Below are positions 8,531 through 19,244 of a stretch of 64,000 nt of DNA, piece after piece (position 1 is the stretch's first letter; every line of letters starts with the position of its first letter). The position numbers and the translations under genes were made by a program. This DNA comes from Paenibacillus sp. J23TS9 (lineage in GTDB: Bacteria; Bacillota; Bacilli; Paenibacillales; Paenibacillaceae), in contig NZ_BOSG01000001.1 of NCBI RefSeq assembly GCF_018403225.1, positions 62,001 through 126,000 of the forward strand. Reading direction: 5' to 3'. The notes under the pieces were generated by a model. It ran no database searches and was not told the origin of the DNA. It saw only the letters and a list, made by a program, of their open reading frames with translations.

Positions 8531-9856
8531 ATGGATTTATTCTCTTTCCAGCAGGAGTCAGAGCCGAGCAGCAGGCTGCTAGCTGACCGGATGCGTCCGA
8601 CCAGTCTGGATGAATATATCGGGCAGGAACATATTATAGGCCCCGGCAAGCTGCTGCGCCGGGCGATAGAAGCGGATCAGGTATCTTCGATTCTTCTGTA
8701 TGGCCCGCCGGGATGTGGTAAAACAACGCTGGCCAACATCATTTCGCAAAAAACGCAGGCGGATTTCGTTAAGCTGAACGCGGTCGATGCATCTGTCAAG
8801 GATGTGCGCGAGATTATTGACCGGGCACAAAGCAATAAAGCGATGTATGGCACGAAGACCATATTGTTTCTGGACGAGGTACACCGCTTTAACAGCTCTC
8901 GGCAGGATGCCCTGCTGCCGGCTGTCGAGAAGGGGACGATTATTTTTATCGGGGCGACGACGGAAAACCCGTTTCATTATGTGAACGGGGCCTTGATGAG
9001 CCGCTCCACCTTGTTCCAGCTGCAGCCCCTGACGAAGGAGCATTCTCTGATTGCGATGAAGCGCGCGCTTGCAGATTCGGACAAGGGTCTTGGTTTCATG
9101 AGTCTTAAGGTTGACGATGAAGCGCTGGATCATATTGCCTCAATGGCGAACGGAGATATCCGGCGAGCGCTTAATGCGCTTGAGCTTGCGGCCATGACTA
9201 CGCCGCCGGAAGACGATGGCACCGTCCATGTCACGTTAGAAGTAGCGGAGGAGTCTATCAGGCGCCCAACGGTACGTGCGGACGAGTCGACGCAATATGA
9301 TGTATTGTCCGCGTTTCATAAAAGCATCCGCGGATCCAGCGACGCTGCGCTGTTCTGGTTTCTGTACGCGGTCGAGAAGCTGGGGATGGACCCGATGGTA
9401 TTCATCCGCCGTCTGATTGCTGCGAGCAGCGAAGATATCGGTCTTGCCAATCCGCAAGCCATGGTTCAGGCGGTAAGCGCGCTGGATGCTTACCGGAACA
9501 ACGGTTGGCCGGAAGCAAAACTCAATATTGCACAGGCGATATTATTCGCGGTGGAGAGTCCGAAATCTAACGCTGTATATACGGCAATTTCACGTGCAAC
9601 GTCGGCAATTGATGAGCTGAAATCGCCGGAGGTGCCGATGCATCTGCGGGACACTCACTACAAAGGCGCCGTGAAACTTGGACATGAGGGTTATAAGTAC
9701 CCGCATGACTTCCCTGGTCATTACGTTAAGCAGGATTATCTGCCGAAAGAGATCTCACGGCGGGTATTTTATCAGGCGACCGAGCAGGGAAACGAGTCCA
9801 AAATCCAGATCAATCAGCAGCGCCGACGCAATCAGTTTCTTTCCGGGGAAGAATAA
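8531..9856 (+). CDS. rarA: Replication-associated recombination protein A (MgsA/RarA AAA+ ATPase)
   Basis: A clamp-loader-like AAA+ ATPase acting at stalled replication forks, 441 residues, normal for RarA/YrvN. The Walker A GPPGCGKT is at residues 58-65 and the Walker B ILFLDEVH ends at 118; an ATTENP sensor-1 region follows, and the C-terminal part (PEVPMHLRD..YKYPHDFPGH) carries the family tetramerisation and hallmark motifs. GAGGGACG precedes the ATG. It heads a block that matches the B. subtilis yrvN-cymR region. Its 3' end faces mnmA across a shared short gap. Confidence 0.95.
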   Translation: MDLFSFQQESEPSSRLLADRMRPTSLDEYIGQEHIIGPGKLLRRAIEADQVSSILLYGPPGCGKTTLANIISQKTQADFVKLNAVDASVKDVREIIDRAQSNKAMYGTKTILFLDEVHRFNSSRQDALLPAVEKGTIIFIGATTENPFHYVNGALMSRSTLFQLQPLTKEHSLIAMKRALADSDKGLGFMSLKVDDEALDHIASMANGDIRRALNALELAAMTTPPEDDGTVHVTLEVAEESIRRPTVRADESTQYDVLSAFHKSIRGSSDAALFWFLYAVEKLGMDPMVFIRRLIAASSEDIGLANPQAMVQAVSALDAYRNNGWPEAKLNIAQAILFAVESPKSNAVYTAISRATSAIDELKSPEVPMHLRDTHYKGAVKLGHEGYKYPHDFPGHYVKQDYLPKEISRRVFYQATEQGNESKIQINQQRRRNQFLSGEE

Positions 9857-9928
9857 TAGCTTTACAAGGAAATATTCAAAGAATGAGCAGGATTCTATCG
9901 TATTTATAGAGAATGTTTTGCACAGACG

Positions 9929-9966
9929 AAAAAAGCCACTGCCGCAGGTTCACTGGGCAATGGCTC
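9929..9966 (-). terminator. Rho-independent terminator of mnmA
   Basis: On the minus strand GCCATTGCC pairs with GGCAGTGGC and is followed by TTTTTTCG, 13 bases beyond the mnmA stop. On the plus strand the same hairpin lacks a T-run, so it mainly serves mnmA. Confidence 0.7.
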
Positions 9967-9978
9967 AAGGTCTGTGCT

Positions 9979-11121
<1,143 letters not shown>

Positions 11122-11293
11122 TCACCATTTCTATTTGAAATTGTGCCCATATCGTATTTTAACACAACCTGCACCGGATCACATCAGAAAAGCTTTGTCC
11201 ACGGTAGGAGAACATTTTGCAGTTTTGTGACTGTTGATTTAAGATTAAAGAATTGATAAGTTTCAGCGAAGCTGAACGATTATTTAATCGAAA

Positions 11294-11328
11294 GAAAAAA
11301 CCACAGAAAACAGTCTGTCTTCTGTGGA
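11294..11328 (-). terminator. Orphan minus-strand terminator hairpin upstream of mnmA
   Basis: Read on the minus strand, CCACAGAA...TTCTGTGG is followed by TTTTTTCTTTC. It lies about 180 bases before the mnmA start codon, so it would end either a small RNA made from the cymR upstream region or a long mnmA leader transcript. Confidence 0.55.
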
Positions 11329-11436
11329 GATACTCCGGTGGACGTTTTTCTTACCAAATAGCTGCCAGGTATGTTAACATAAGCAAAGGGTTATGATCGG
11401 AATACGCAGATATGCTTAATAGCCCAGGTCTGCCTA

Positions 11437-11465
11437 TTGATCGTTCATATACTATAGGTTAAACT
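11437..11465 (+). promoter_or_regulatory. Putative sigma-A promoter of cymR
   Basis: TTGATC and TAAACT with a 17-base spacer (four of six matches in each box), about 110 bases before the cymR start. Confidence 0.35.
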
Positions 11466-11574
11466 AAAGCTTCTTTTGCCATCAACCTGATCAAAAACAT
11501 GATTTTGTGATGGTTATTTGCATCTTTAGTTCATTCTATATAGAAAACATGAATTTTTGAAAGAGGTGCCACCT

Positions 11575-11994
11575 TTGAAGATATCAACAAAAGGGCGTTA
11601 TGGCCTGACTATAATGATGGAACTTGCAGCAAAATACGGCGAAGGCCCCATCTCTCTGAAGAGCATTGCTGAGAAAAATCAACTTTCCGAACATTATTTA
11701 GAGCAGTTAATTGCTCCGCTGCGGAATGCGGGCTTGGTAAAAAGTATCCGCGGTGCATACGGCGGGTACATTCTTTCTCGCGAATCCAGCGAAATTACCG
11801 CTGGGGATGTGATCCGCGTTCTTGAGGGACCGATTTCTCCGGTTGATTTTACAGAAGAAGACGATCCTGCCAAACGTAACTTATGGCTGCGCATCCGTGA
11901 TGGCATTGCCGCCGTGCTTGATTCAACCACGCTGTTTGATCTTATATCCTACCAGGAGCAGGACGCGGCAGATAACTACATGTTCTACATTTAA
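11575..11994 (+). CDS. cymR: Rrf2-family regulator CymR
   Basis: A 139-residue Rrf2 repressor, nearly the size of B. subtilis CymR (138), the master repressor of cysteine and sulfur metabolism that acts together with CysK. The N terminus KISTKGRYGLTIMMELA and the winged-helix region ISLKSIAEKNQLSEHYLEQL are typical. No cysteine trio for an iron-sulfur cluster is present, which separates it from IscR. The start is TTG 11575 because GAGGTG ends 6 bases upstream; the TTG at 11557 would place the ribosome site inside the gene. It is followed after 15 bases by a cysteine desulfurase gene, as in Bacillus. Confidence 0.88.
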   Translation: MKISTKGRYGLTIMMELAAKYGEGPISLKSIAEKNQLSEHYLEQLIAPLRNAGLVKSIRGAYGGYILSRESSEITAGDVIRVLEGPISPVDFTEEDDPAKRNLWLRIRDGIAAVLDSTTLFDLISYQEQDAADNYMFYI

Positions 11995-12009
11995 AAAGGA
12001 GATGCAATA

Positions 12010-13161
12010 ATGAATTCCATTTACTTGGATCATGCGGCATCCACACCCGTACATCCGCAAGTAGCCGAAGAAATGATGAAAGTGATGACCGGGCAGTTCG
12101 GCAATGCTTCAAGCGTCCATGCTTTTGGCCGTTCCGCTAAGCGTACGGTGAGCAGTGCCAGGGATATGATTGCAACATCTCTGGGCTGCCATCCGGATGA
12201 ACTGGTATTTACCGGGGGCGGAACGGAAAGCGATAATCTTGCCCTGTTCGGTGCCTTATCCGCATTAAGCGGTTCAGGCAAGCACATTATTACGTCATCA
12301 ATCGAGCATCATGCGGTTCTGCATGCCTGCGAAGAGCTGGAGAAGCTGGGATACCGGGTAACTTATCTTCCTGTTGATTCCACCGGACGGGTTCGGATAG
12401 AGGATGTGGAGAACGCTCTGACGGAGGAAACGGTGCTGATCAGCATCATGTATGCCAACAACGAAATTGGTACAGTGCAGCCGATCACGGAAATCGGAGA
12501 GCTAGCGAGAGAACGCGGCATTATTTTTCATGTGGATGCAGTACAGGCTTTAGGAGCCATTCCAATATCCTGCCATGATCTGCCTGTAGATCTCATGAGC
12601 TTTTCTGCTCATAAAATTAATGGACCCCAGGGCGTTGGCGCTCTGTATATTCGCCGTGGGATTCATCTTGCACCGAGACAGCACGGAGGACTTCAGGAGA
12701 AGAAACGCCGCGCAGGGACGGAAAATATGGCGGGAATCGCCGGATTTGGTCAAGCTGTACGGATTGCAGCTTCCCATTTGGAGGAACGCAGGGATCATGA
12801 TCTTATGCTACGGCATACGTTTATTCGCATGCTGGAACAGGAACTTGGAAAAGACTCGTTTATCATCAATGGACATCCCTCTGAATTTTTACCCCACATT
12901 CTGAATATCAGCTTCCCGGATACAGATACGGAGACTCTCCTGATGAACCTGGATATGGAAGGCATTGCGGCAGCCAGCGGCTCTGCATGCACCTCGGGTT
13001 CCCTTGAAGTTTCTCATGTACTCCAGGCTATGAAACTTCCACAAAATGTTTTGCGCTCTGCGATTCGTTTTAGCTTTGGATTGGGTAATACTACTGAAGA
13101 TATGGAATACACCGCCCAAAAAATTGCAACCATTCTTCGTCGTTTACGTAATAGAAGTTAG
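12010..13161 (+). CDS. Cysteine desulfurase (IscS/YrvO type)
   Basis: A PLP enzyme that removes sulfur from cysteine as an enzyme-bound persulfide; the YrvO homologue feeds MnmA for tRNA thiolation. The protein is 383 residues. The PLP lysine is Lys202 in SFSAHKINGPQG, the H-x-x-A region is TSSIEHHAVLHACE, and the catalytic cysteine is Cys327 in SGSACTSGS. AAAGGAGATG precedes the ATG, and it is very likely cotranscribed with cymR. Its neighbour mnmA is near but on the other strand, so coupling of the two is by function, not by operon. Confidence 0.93.
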   Translation: MNSIYLDHAASTPVHPQVAEEMMKVMTGQFGNASSVHAFGRSAKRTVSSARDMIATSLGCHPDELVFTGGGTESDNLALFGALSALSGSGKHIITSSIEHHAVLHACEELEKLGYRVTYLPVDSTGRVRIEDVENALTEETVLISIMYANNEIGTVQPITEIGELARERGIIFHVDAVQALGAIPISCHDLPVDLMSFSAHKINGPQGVGALYIRRGIHLAPRQHGGLQEKKRRAGTENMAGIAGFGQAVRIAASHLEERRDHDLMLRHTFIRMLEQELGKDSFIINGHPSEFLPHILNISFPDTDTETLLMNLDMEGIAAASGSACTSGSLEVSHVLQAMKLPQNVLRSAIRFSFGLGNTTEDMEYTAQKIATILRRLRNRS

Positions 13162-13301
13162 GGATTCTCTATGTATGGACAAGGAGGGAGGAGTGTTCCA
13201 TACCATCCGGAAAATCAAAGGATTGATGCTGCCACGCATCAGTCCCGCGCAGGCGGGATTCCTTGGTTTTAATCTAAATAGGGATAGGTGGGATCCTGGC
13301 C

Positions 13302-13823
13302 ATGAAGTTCCAAGAATTGATCGGACTTGCCGTTTTTGATGTTGAAGAAGGCAAGGAGATCGGCAAAATCAGCGATGTTATGATCAGCGAGGACTGGAAG
13401 ATTCAAGCTTTGGAGCTTGAAGGCAAAGGGTTCTTTTCCAGCTCGGCTAAGTCAGTGTCCTGGGAGGACATTATGGCTTACGGCGAAGATGCTGTGATGA
13501 TTCGTAATCAACAGGCTGTTCGAAAGACGGGGGCCGACGACATACACTACACCTATCTTCTGGGTAAAAATAAATTTAAGGATTTAAATGTATTGACGGA
13601 GGATGGCGTCCTGCTGGGTAAAGTGACGGACGTTTATTTTGACCAGGAAATGGGAAATACAATACTAGGTCTTGAAATCAGCGACGGCTTCGTCTCGGAT
13701 TTGATGGAAGGCCGCAAATGGCTGCCGCTTACACAGGACATGTCCATCGGTAAAAATGCGATTATGGTACCTCCGATGAGCGAGGAGCGCTTGGAGAAAA
13801 CCATTCATTCTGTTAACGGATAG
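13302..13823 (+). CDS. PRC-barrel domain protein (YrrD-like)
   Basis: A 173-residue cytoplasmic protein made of two PRC-barrel domains (about residues 1-70, FQELIGLAVFDVEEGKEIGK; and 85-160, LNVLTEDGVLLGKVTDVYF). Its size and position between the desulfurase and the AI-2E gene match B. subtilis YrrD. PRC barrels usually mediate RNA or protein contacts, but the role of this member is unknown to me. The trmU, yrrB and recD2 genes that separate yrvO from yrrD in B. subtilis are absent here. GGTGGGATCC precedes the ATG. Confidence 0.8.
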   Translation: MKFQELIGLAVFDVEEGKEIGKISDVMISEDWKIQALELEGKGFFSSSAKSVSWEDIMAYGEDAVMIRNQQAVRKTGADDIHYTYLLGKNKFKDLNVLTEDGVLLGKVTDVYFDQEMGNTILGLEISDGFVSDLMEGRKWLPLTQDMSIGKNAIMVPPMSEERLEKTIHSVNG

Positions 13824-13830
13824 GTGATAA

Positions 13831-14043
13831 ATGAATATGAGATGTCCCAACTGCAATTCCAAAGATATCGGTAAAATCGGTTCACACCAGTTTTATTGCT
13901 GGGGCTGCTTTATCGAACTGACAGTCAACGGAGAGAAAATGTCCGTCTACCAGGTAGAAGAAGATGGAACGCTCAGTTCACTGGATGATTTGTTCTTCGA
14001 GGAGATCCCTCAGGATTTCCCGCAGATTCATGCATCCAATTGA
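13831..14043 (+). CDS. Small zinc-ribbon protein of unknown function
   Basis: A 70-residue protein with two CxxC knuckles, CPNC near residue 5 and CWGC near residue 28, which form a likely rubredoxin-like zinc ribbon. The acidic C-terminal half (VEEDGTLSSLDDLFFEE) has no known motif. It lies 7 bases after the YrrD-like gene and before a strong terminator, so it ends that operon. ATG 13837 is an alternative start that would begin directly with MRCPNC. A similar small gene sits at this position in Bacillus genomes as far as I recall, but I cannot assign a function. Confidence 0.7.
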   Translation: MNMRCPNCNSKDIGKIGSHQFYCWGCFIELTVNGEKMSVYQVEEDGTLSSLDDLFFEEIPQDFPQIHASN

Positions 14044-14074
14044 AAGTGAACTTATGAACAAGCATGTTTATTAG

Positions 14075-14130
14075 AAAGAAACCCATCACTAGCGCCCGCT
14101 TGCGGCGCACGTTAGTGATGGGTTTCTTTT
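14075..14130 (+). terminator. Strong rho-independent terminator
   Basis: GAAACCCATCACTA pairs perfectly with TAGTGATGGGTTTC across a GC-rich loop and is followed by TTTT. The A-run on the left also makes it usable from the minus strand. Confidence 0.85.
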
Positions 14131-14226
14131 GTCATGCCGCGGCAGCTTCGTGTATAGATTGAAGGTTAATTTTTTCCTTTCGTACATATAATAACGTGTA
14201 CAGCAAGTCCGAAAGGAGGAAACCGC

Positions 14227-15294
14227 ATGGAGAAGATGATCGCAAACAAATGGTTCCGTCTCTTGATTTGGGTCATTCTCAGCCTTATCGCTCTCTATTT
14301 TATCTGGATGCTCCGGCCCATGTTCATGAATGTATACCATTTTTTCAAAGCGATTCTGGCTCCGTTCATTGTGTCCATGATCATCTCTTACGTGCTGAAT
14401 CCGGTTGTCTGTATGCTGGCTGACCGCAAAATGCCCCGGGGGATCGCGGTGCTGCTTATCTATGCAGTCTTTCTGACTTGTCTAGCCGTCATCCTTATCA
14501 ACATGATACCGATGCTGGTGGAGCAGATGGAGGAACTGAATGAGCATCTGCCGGAGATGACTATGCATGCCCAGAGCCTAATGACCCGGCTGGATCAAAA
14601 GCTGCTGCCAGACGGAGTAATGGCCGGTGTGGATCAGTGGTTTTTACAGTGGGAAGACAGGCTTGCAAAAGGTATTTCCGATTTTATTGACAATATTGGG
14701 ACGACCATTAATGTGGTCCTGAATCTTTTCATCATACCGTTTCTCATTTTCTATATTCTTAAGGACTTCGATGTTTTTGAAAGAACTATTGTTTCTTACC
14801 TGCCTCGTTCTCGTAGAAAAGAGATGGTAGGCCTTTTAAAGGAAATTGATCTTGCGCTCGGGAATTATGTGCGGGGACAGTTTCTGGTCTGCTTGATCAT
14901 TGGTGTTCTGGCTTATATCGGATACATGCTGATTGGCATGCAGTATGCGCTGCTGATGGCGAGTATCGTCGCAGTCTTCAATATCGTTCCGTATCTTGGA
15001 CCATTTCTGGGGGCAGCCCCAGCCGTGGTCATGGCCTCCACGATTTCCTGGAAGATGGTGCTGCTGGTCATTGTCGTCAATTGGATCTGTCAACTTCTGG
15101 AAAGTAATGTCATATCGCCTCAGGTGGTCGGTAAAAAGCTCCATCTGCATCCGATTGTGATTATATTTGCGCTCTTGGTCGGCGGAGAGCTCGCAGGCAT
15201 CGTGGGTCTTATTTTGGCGGTTCCGGTTTTCGCGGTATTTAAAGTGCTTCTCCAGCATTTTTTTGCCTATTATGTGAAGCGAAATACCGTCTGA
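14227..15294 (+). CDS. AI-2E family transporter (YrrI-like)
   Basis: A 355-residue polytopic membrane protein of the AI-2E/PerM exporter family, with about seven hydrophobic segments starting near residue 9 and the usual soluble insert (about residues 95-150) between helices. Position directly upstream of alaS matches B. subtilis YrrI. The transported substrate is unknown; family members range from signal exporters to sodium/proton antiporters. AAAGGAGGAAACCGC precedes the ATG. It lies between a terminator and the alaS T-box promoter, so it appears to be transcribed alone. Confidence 0.85.
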   Translation: MEKMIANKWFRLLIWVILSLIALYFIWMLRPMFMNVYHFFKAILAPFIVSMIISYVLNPVVCMLADRKMPRGIAVLLIYAVFLTCLAVILINMIPMLVEQMEELNEHLPEMTMHAQSLMTRLDQKLLPDGVMAGVDQWFLQWEDRLAKGISDFIDNIGTTINVVLNLFIIPFLIFYILKDFDVFERTIVSYLPRSRRKEMVGLLKEIDLALGNYVRGQFLVCLIIGVLAYIGYMLIGMQYALLMASIVAVFNIVPYLGPFLGAAPAVVMASTISWKMVLLVIVVNWICQLLESNVISPQVVGKKLHLHPIVIIFALLVGGELAGIVGLILAVPVFAVFKVLLQHFFAYYVKRNTV

Positions 15295-15303
15295 GATGCC
15301 TCA

Positions 15304-15332
15304 TTGACATTCATTAGCGCCGCCGATATACT
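15304..15332 (+). promoter_or_regulatory. Sigma-A promoter of alaS
   Basis: TTGACA and TATACT separated by 17 bases, a near-consensus promoter. Transcription would start around 15339 at the head of the T-box leader. Confidence 0.8.
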
Positions 15333-15339
15333 TGTAGAC

Positions 15340-15640
15340 AGTTGATTAAAATGGACAAAACGGCGATGAAATGAAGTACGGCAGAAAGCTCCTTGTGACA
15401 GAGAACGGGTTCCTCCACGTTAGAAACGTGTTGGCTGCAAGAATCCGCATGCGGGCTACTGGCCGGAAAGCTGATTTCGGAGTGCGGGCAAAACCCGCCG
15501 GTTGGCCCCGTTAGAGGCTTTTACGAGGAGATCGCTCTTTAGGGAACAAACGGATGCATGATACCGTGGAAGCTTTGAGCGATAACCAGGGTGGTACCGC
15601 GATTATGATCGTCCCTGAAAAATTATTCAGGGGCGTTTTT
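15340..15640 (+). ncRNA. T-box leader (tRNA-Ala-sensing) of alaS
   Basis: The conserved T-box CCAGGGTGGTACCGCG is at 15586-15601, next to a competing terminator GTCCCTGAA/TTCAGGGGC with TTTTT tail (15611-15640). Upstream are the long Stem I region and a purine-rich start. A GCT triplet at 15470-15472 is a reasonable alanine specifier, consistent with the downstream gene. Uncharged tRNA-Ala would stabilise the antiterminator and switch alaS on. Confidence 0.92.
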
Positions 15641-15696
15641 ATGTTGTTTTCCAAGGACTTAAAATGAAGATAATTTGATGATGGAGGCTGTATACC

Positions 15697-18318
15697 ATGA
15701 AAGCAAGTGAAATCCGTTCCAAATGGCTGGAATTTTTCGCAAGTAAAGGACACAAGATTGAACCGAGCTCCCCGCTCGTCCCACACAATGACCCATCGCT
15801 TCTGTGGATTAATGCGGGTATGGCGCCGCTCAAGCCATATTTTGACGGACGGGTCATCCCGGAGAATCCGCGTCTGACGAACTCGCAGAAATGCATTCGT
15901 ACGAATGATATCGAGAATGTCGGCAAAACCCGCCGTCACCATACGTTTTTCGAAATGCTCGGCAATTTCTCAATCGGAGATTATTTTAAAGAAGAAGCCA
16001 TTACTTGGGCGTGGGAGTTTCTGACCGGCAAGGAATGGATTGGTTTTGATCCTGAACGCCTGTCTGTAACGGTATATCCTGAGGACGAGGAAGCCTTCAA
16101 GCTCTGGAATGAGAAAGTTGGATTGCCGGCTGAGCGTATTGTGAAGCTGGAGGATAATTTCTGGGATATCGGCGAGGGCCCTTGCGGTCCATGTACTGAA
16201 ATCTTCTACGATCGCGGTGACGCTTATGGAGATTTGTCCGATCCTGAAATGTTCCCGGGCGGAGAAAACGAACGCTTCCTGGAAGTGTGGAACCTCGTAT
16301 TCTCCCAATTCAACCATAACAAGGACGGTTCCTATACACCGCTTCCTAATAAGAATATTGATACGGGCGCTGGTCTGGAACGTTTTGCTTCCATTTTGCA
16401 AAATGTGGATTCGAACTTTGACACAGATTTGTTCCAGCCGCTCATCCAGCAGACAGCCAAGCTTGCAGGCGTTAACTATAACGACAGCGTGGAAAAAGAC
16501 GTTGCGCTTAAGGTCATTGCCGACCATGTCCGTACGGTTGCTTTTGCGGTAGCTGACGGTGTGCTTCCTTCCAATGAAGGACGCGGTTACGTCATCCGCC
16601 GCTTGCTCCGCCGCGCTGTACGCTATGGCAAAGTGCTGGGTCTGGACCGTCCGTTCCTCTATACACTGACCGAAACCGTTGGCAATATTATGGGCGTGTA
16701 TTATCCGGAGGTTGTCGAAAAGCGTGAGTTTATTGAAAAGGTCATCCGTACCGAGGAAGAACGTTTCCATGAGACATTATCCGATGGTCTTGCCATTCTC
16801 GAAGACATCAGTAAAAAAGCGCTCGAAGACAGCAGCAAAATGATCAGCGGTTCTGATGCATTTAAGCTGTATGATACCTACGGATTCCCGCTTGATTTGA
16901 CCGAGGACTATGCAATGGAGCATGGCCTTTCCGTTGACCGTGAAGGCTTCGATGCTTCCATGCAGGAGCAGCGTGACCGTGCGCGCGCAGCCCGTCAAGA
17001 TAACGGTGGCATGAAAATTCAAGGCGGCGTACTCTCTGACTATACGGTTAAAAGTGAGTTTGTTGGATATAATGACACCGTAACGGATTCGAAAATTTTG
17101 GCGATCATTGTGAATGATGCCATGGTGGATACTGCCGGCGAAGGACAAAATTGTCAGGTTATTCTGGATGCGACTCCATTCTATGCTGAAAGTGGCGGAC
17201 AGGTCAGTGATCAAGGACTCTTGCGCGGTGGAAGCGTGACTGCGAAAGTGGAAGGTCTTTATAAAGCTCCACACGGACAGCATGTTCATGTCGTAACGGT
17301 TGAAGCCGGTGAACTGAAGGTAGGCGAAACCGTAAAAGCGGAAGTGGATCAAGCCAAGCGCCGCGATACGGTCAAGAATCACACAGCAACGCATCTCTTG
17401 CACAAGGCTCTAAAAGAAGTGCTGGGCGAGCATGTAAACCAGGCAGGATCATTGGTGGAGCCGCAGCGACTGCGCTTTGACTTCTCGCATTTCGGCAGTA
17501 TAACTCCGGAGGAGCTCACAGATATTGAACAACGCGTCAACGAACAGATTTGGAACGGTATTCGTGTTAATATCGAGCTCAAACCGATTGATGAAGCCAG
17601 ATCGATGGGAGCCATGGCTCTATTCGGTGAGAAATACGGTGATATTGTACGTGTCGTTCAGGTAGGAGATTACAGCCTTGAGCTTTGCGGCGGATGCCAT
17701 GTCAGCAACACATCAGAAATTGGGATCTTCAAGCTCGTGAGCGAAAGCGGCATTGGTTCAGGTGTACGCCGGATTGAGGCCGTAACTGGCCGCTCCGCAT
17801 ATCAGTTCATTGAAGGACAGCTTGATCTGTTGAAACAGTCTGCTGAATTGCTGAAATCCAATCTGAATGATGTGCCGAAGCGAATTGAGTCCGTACATGC
17901 CCAGATGAAGGAACTTGGCCGGGAAAATGAATCACTGCAAGGCAAGCTAAGCTTGATTGAAGCAGGCCAGCTAACGGATCAGGTGAAAACGGTAGGGGGC
18001 AAAGAGCTATTGGCAGTCCGCGTCAGCGTGGGCAGTATGGATGGCTTGCGTAACCTTGCTGACGAGCTCAAGAATAAACTTCCATCGGCTGTACTGGTTC
18101 TGGGCGCGGCGATCGAAGACAAAGTCAATTTCGTCGTATCCGTTCCACAGGAGCAGATCAAGTCGGGACTGCATGCAGGCAAGCTTGTTAAGGAAATCGC
18201 ATCGGTTTGCGGCGGCGGCGGCGGCGGACGTCCGGATATGGCACAGGCTGGAGCTAAGGACGCAAGTAAGCTGGATGAGGCACTGAAGTTGGCAGAAGAG
18301 CTAGTAGCACAGGCATAA
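15697..18318 (+). CDS. alaS: Alanyl-tRNA synthetase
   Basis: A class II synthetase, 873 residues, charging tRNA-Ala. The catalytic core fills the N-terminal third ([15 protein letters not shown] is motif 2). The editing domain has its HxxxH metal motif at His562/His566 (HTATH) and Cys664, with CGGCH at 664-668, completing the zinc site. The C-terminal C-Ala domain contains a six-glycine run ([14 protein letters not shown]). Expression is governed by the T-box leader just upstream. Order yrrI-alaS-ireB agrees with Bacillus. Confidence 0.98.
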   Translation: MKASEIRSKWLEFFASKGHKIEPSSPLVPHNDPSLLWINAGMAPLKPYFDGRVIPENPRLTNSQKCIRTNDIENVGKTRRHHTFFEMLGNFSIGDYFKEEAITWAWEFLTGKEWIGFDPERLSVTVYPEDEEAFKLWNEKVGLPAERIVKLEDNFWDIGEGPCGPCTEIFYDRGDAYGDLSDPEMFPGGENERFLEVWNLVFSQFNHNKDGSYTPLPNKNIDTGAGLERFASILQNVDSNFDTDLFQPLIQQTAKLAGVNYNDSVEKDVALKVIADHVRTVAFAVADGVLPSNEGRGYVIRRLLRRAVRYGKVLGLDRPFLYTLTETVGNIMGVYYPEVVEKREFIEKVIRTEEERFHETLSDGLAILEDISKKALEDSSKMISGSDAFKLYDTYGFPLDLTEDYAMEHGLSVDREGFDASMQEQRDRARAARQDNGGMKIQGGVLSDYTVKSEFVGYNDTVTDSKILAIIVNDAMVDTAGEGQNCQVILDATPFYAESGGQVSDQGLLRGGSVTAKVEGLYKAPHGQHVHVVTVEAGELKVGETVKAEVDQAKRRDTVKNHTATHLLHKALKEVLGEHVNQAGSLVEPQRLRFDFSHFGSITPEELTDIEQRVNEQIWNGIRVNIELKPIDEARSMGAMALFGEKYGDIVRVVQVGDYSLELCGGCHVSNTSEIGIFKLVSESGIGSGVRRIEAVTGRSAYQFIEGQLDLLKQSAELLKSNLNDVPKRIESVHAQMKELGRENESLQGKLSLIEAGQLTDQVKTVGGKELLAVRVSVGSMDGLRNLADELKNKLPSAVLVLGAAIEDKVNFVVSVPQEQIKSGLHAGKLVKEIASVCGGGGGGRPDMAQAGAKDASKLDEALKLAEELVAQA

Positions 18319-18330
18319 AGCATATATTGA

Positions 18331-18375
18331 GAATATTGCATGAATCCAAAAAGGCGGTTCATGCAATATTCTTCG
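18331..18375 (+). terminator. Hairpin after alaS, probable terminator
   Basis: A perfect 14-base-pair stem (GAATATTGCATGAA and its complement at 18358-18371) starts 12 bases after the alaS stop. The trailing sequence TTCGATTAAAAT is T-poor, so termination may be incomplete. Confidence 0.6.
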
Positions 18376-18392
18376 ATTAAAATAGATTGTAT

Positions 18393-18428
18393 GACAAATA
18401 AATTCGAATAAAATTCGTTTTATTTGTC
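18393..18428. repeat. Long inverted repeat upstream of the ireB promoter
   Basis: GACAAATAAA at 18393 pairs perfectly with TTTATTTGTC ending at 18428, and the inner TTCGAA/TTCG parts are nearly palindromic too. It lies just upstream of the extended -10 promoter and has no T-run after it. Confidence 0.6.
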
Positions 18429-18457
18429 CCTGAAGTTTCCTTACAACGGGATGAGTA

Positions 18458-18466
18458 TGTTATATT
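18458..18466 (+). promoter_or_regulatory. Extended -10 promoter of the ireB operon
   Basis: TGTTATATT matches TG-n-TATAAT with one mismatch, with a TTACAA box 14 bases upstream that is too close to be a standard -35. It would drive ireB-ruvX-DUF1292 genes. Confidence 0.5.
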
Positions 18467-18545
18467 AGAATAAGATATGAAGCCTAAGAATCAATTCGTC
18501 AAAGTGTGCTTAGGGGCATGCATTTGAAGAAGCGAGGTGTCACAA

Positions 18546-18806
18546 ATGGACTCCATGGATAAGACAATGAAGTTTAATGTCAAAGGCGATGAGAAGGAAG
18601 CTTCCTCCAAGGATATCCTTCTTACGGTATATGACGCGTTGGTTGAGAAGGAATATAATCCAATCAACCAGATTGTCGGCTATCTCCTATCGGGAGATCC
18701 CGCTTACATTCCGCGCCATAACAATGCCAGAAGCTTGGTGAGAAAAAAAGAGCGTGATGAGTTGATTGAAGAGCTGGTCCGGTTCTACTTAGCCAATCAC
18801 CGATAG
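18546..18806 (+). CDS. ireB: IreB family regulatory phosphoprotein (YrzL)
   Basis: An 86-residue cytoplasmic protein of the DUF965 family; the Enterococcus member IreB is a substrate of the IreK/IreP kinase-phosphatase pair and affects cephalosporin resistance. The core [20 protein letters not shown] is the family signature, and the N-terminal MDKTMKFN contains the threonine that is phosphorylated in IreB. The start is ATG 18546, since GAGGTG ends 6 bases upstream; GTG 18537 overlaps that site. It heads a tight operon with ruvX and the DUF1292 genes, as in Bacillus. Confidence 0.92.
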   Translation: MDSMDKTMKFNVKGDEKEASSKDILLTVYDALVEKEYNPINQIVGYLLSGDPAYIPRHNNARSLVRKKERDELIEELVRFYLANHR

Positions 18807-18815
18807 GAGAGCTTT

Positions 18816-19232
18816 ATGAGGATCTTGGGATTGGACTACGGCGACCGCAAAATTGGTGTTGCCGTCAGTGATTTATTCGGATGGACTGCCCAGGGACTAG
18901 AGGTGGTAGAACGCCGGCGTGACGGTGCCGAGATGCAGCGTATTGCGGATCTGGTCCGCGAGTATGAGGTCGAGGAGCTCGTTGTCGGACTGCCAAAGAA
19001 CATGAACGGCAGCATTGGTCCCCGCGGTGAAATCTGTATCGATTTCGCTGACAAGCTTAAAGAAATGCTGGAATTACCCGTCCACCTGTGGGATGAGCGG
19101 CTGACCACCGTGTCTGCCGAGCGGACGCTGATTGAGGCTGACGTCAGCCGGAAGAAGCGAAAGCAAGTTGTGGATAAAATGGCTGCAAGCTTGATTTTGC
19201 AAAATTATTTGGACTCAAAGACTAAAGGGTGA
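18816..19232 (+). CDS. ruvX: Holliday junction resolvase-like protein RuvX/YqgF
   Basis: A 138-residue RNase H-fold nuclease of the YqgF/RuvX family, implicated in 16S rRNA maturation or junction resolution. The first catalytic Asp is in GLDYGDRKIGVAVSD, the glutamate strand is VEELVVGLPKNMNGS, and the last acidic part is LWDERLTTVSAERTL. It follows ireB after 9 bases (AGGAGAGC) and precedes the DUF1292 gene by 12 bases, so it is cotranscribed with them. Confidence 0.95.
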   Translation: MRILGLDYGDRKIGVAVSDLFGWTAQGLEVVERRRDGAEMQRIADLVREYEVEELVVGLPKNMNGSIGPRGEICIDFADKLKEMLELPVHLWDERLTTVSAERTLIEADVSRKKRKQVVDKMAASLILQNYLDSKTKG

Positions 19233-19244
19233 GGGTGATAACAG

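Noticed and set aside
11526..11540. A 15-base sequence TTAGTTCATTCTATA shared with 28921-28935, both upstream of genes
   Set aside because: In a 64 kb window one or a few identical 15-mers are expected by chance, and the two genes (cymR and a deacetylase) have no evident link.
11290..11560. A 6S RNA gene in the mnmA-cymR gap
   Set aside because: The length and end hairpin were suggestive, but I could not pair the two ends into the long 6S stem with a central bubble.
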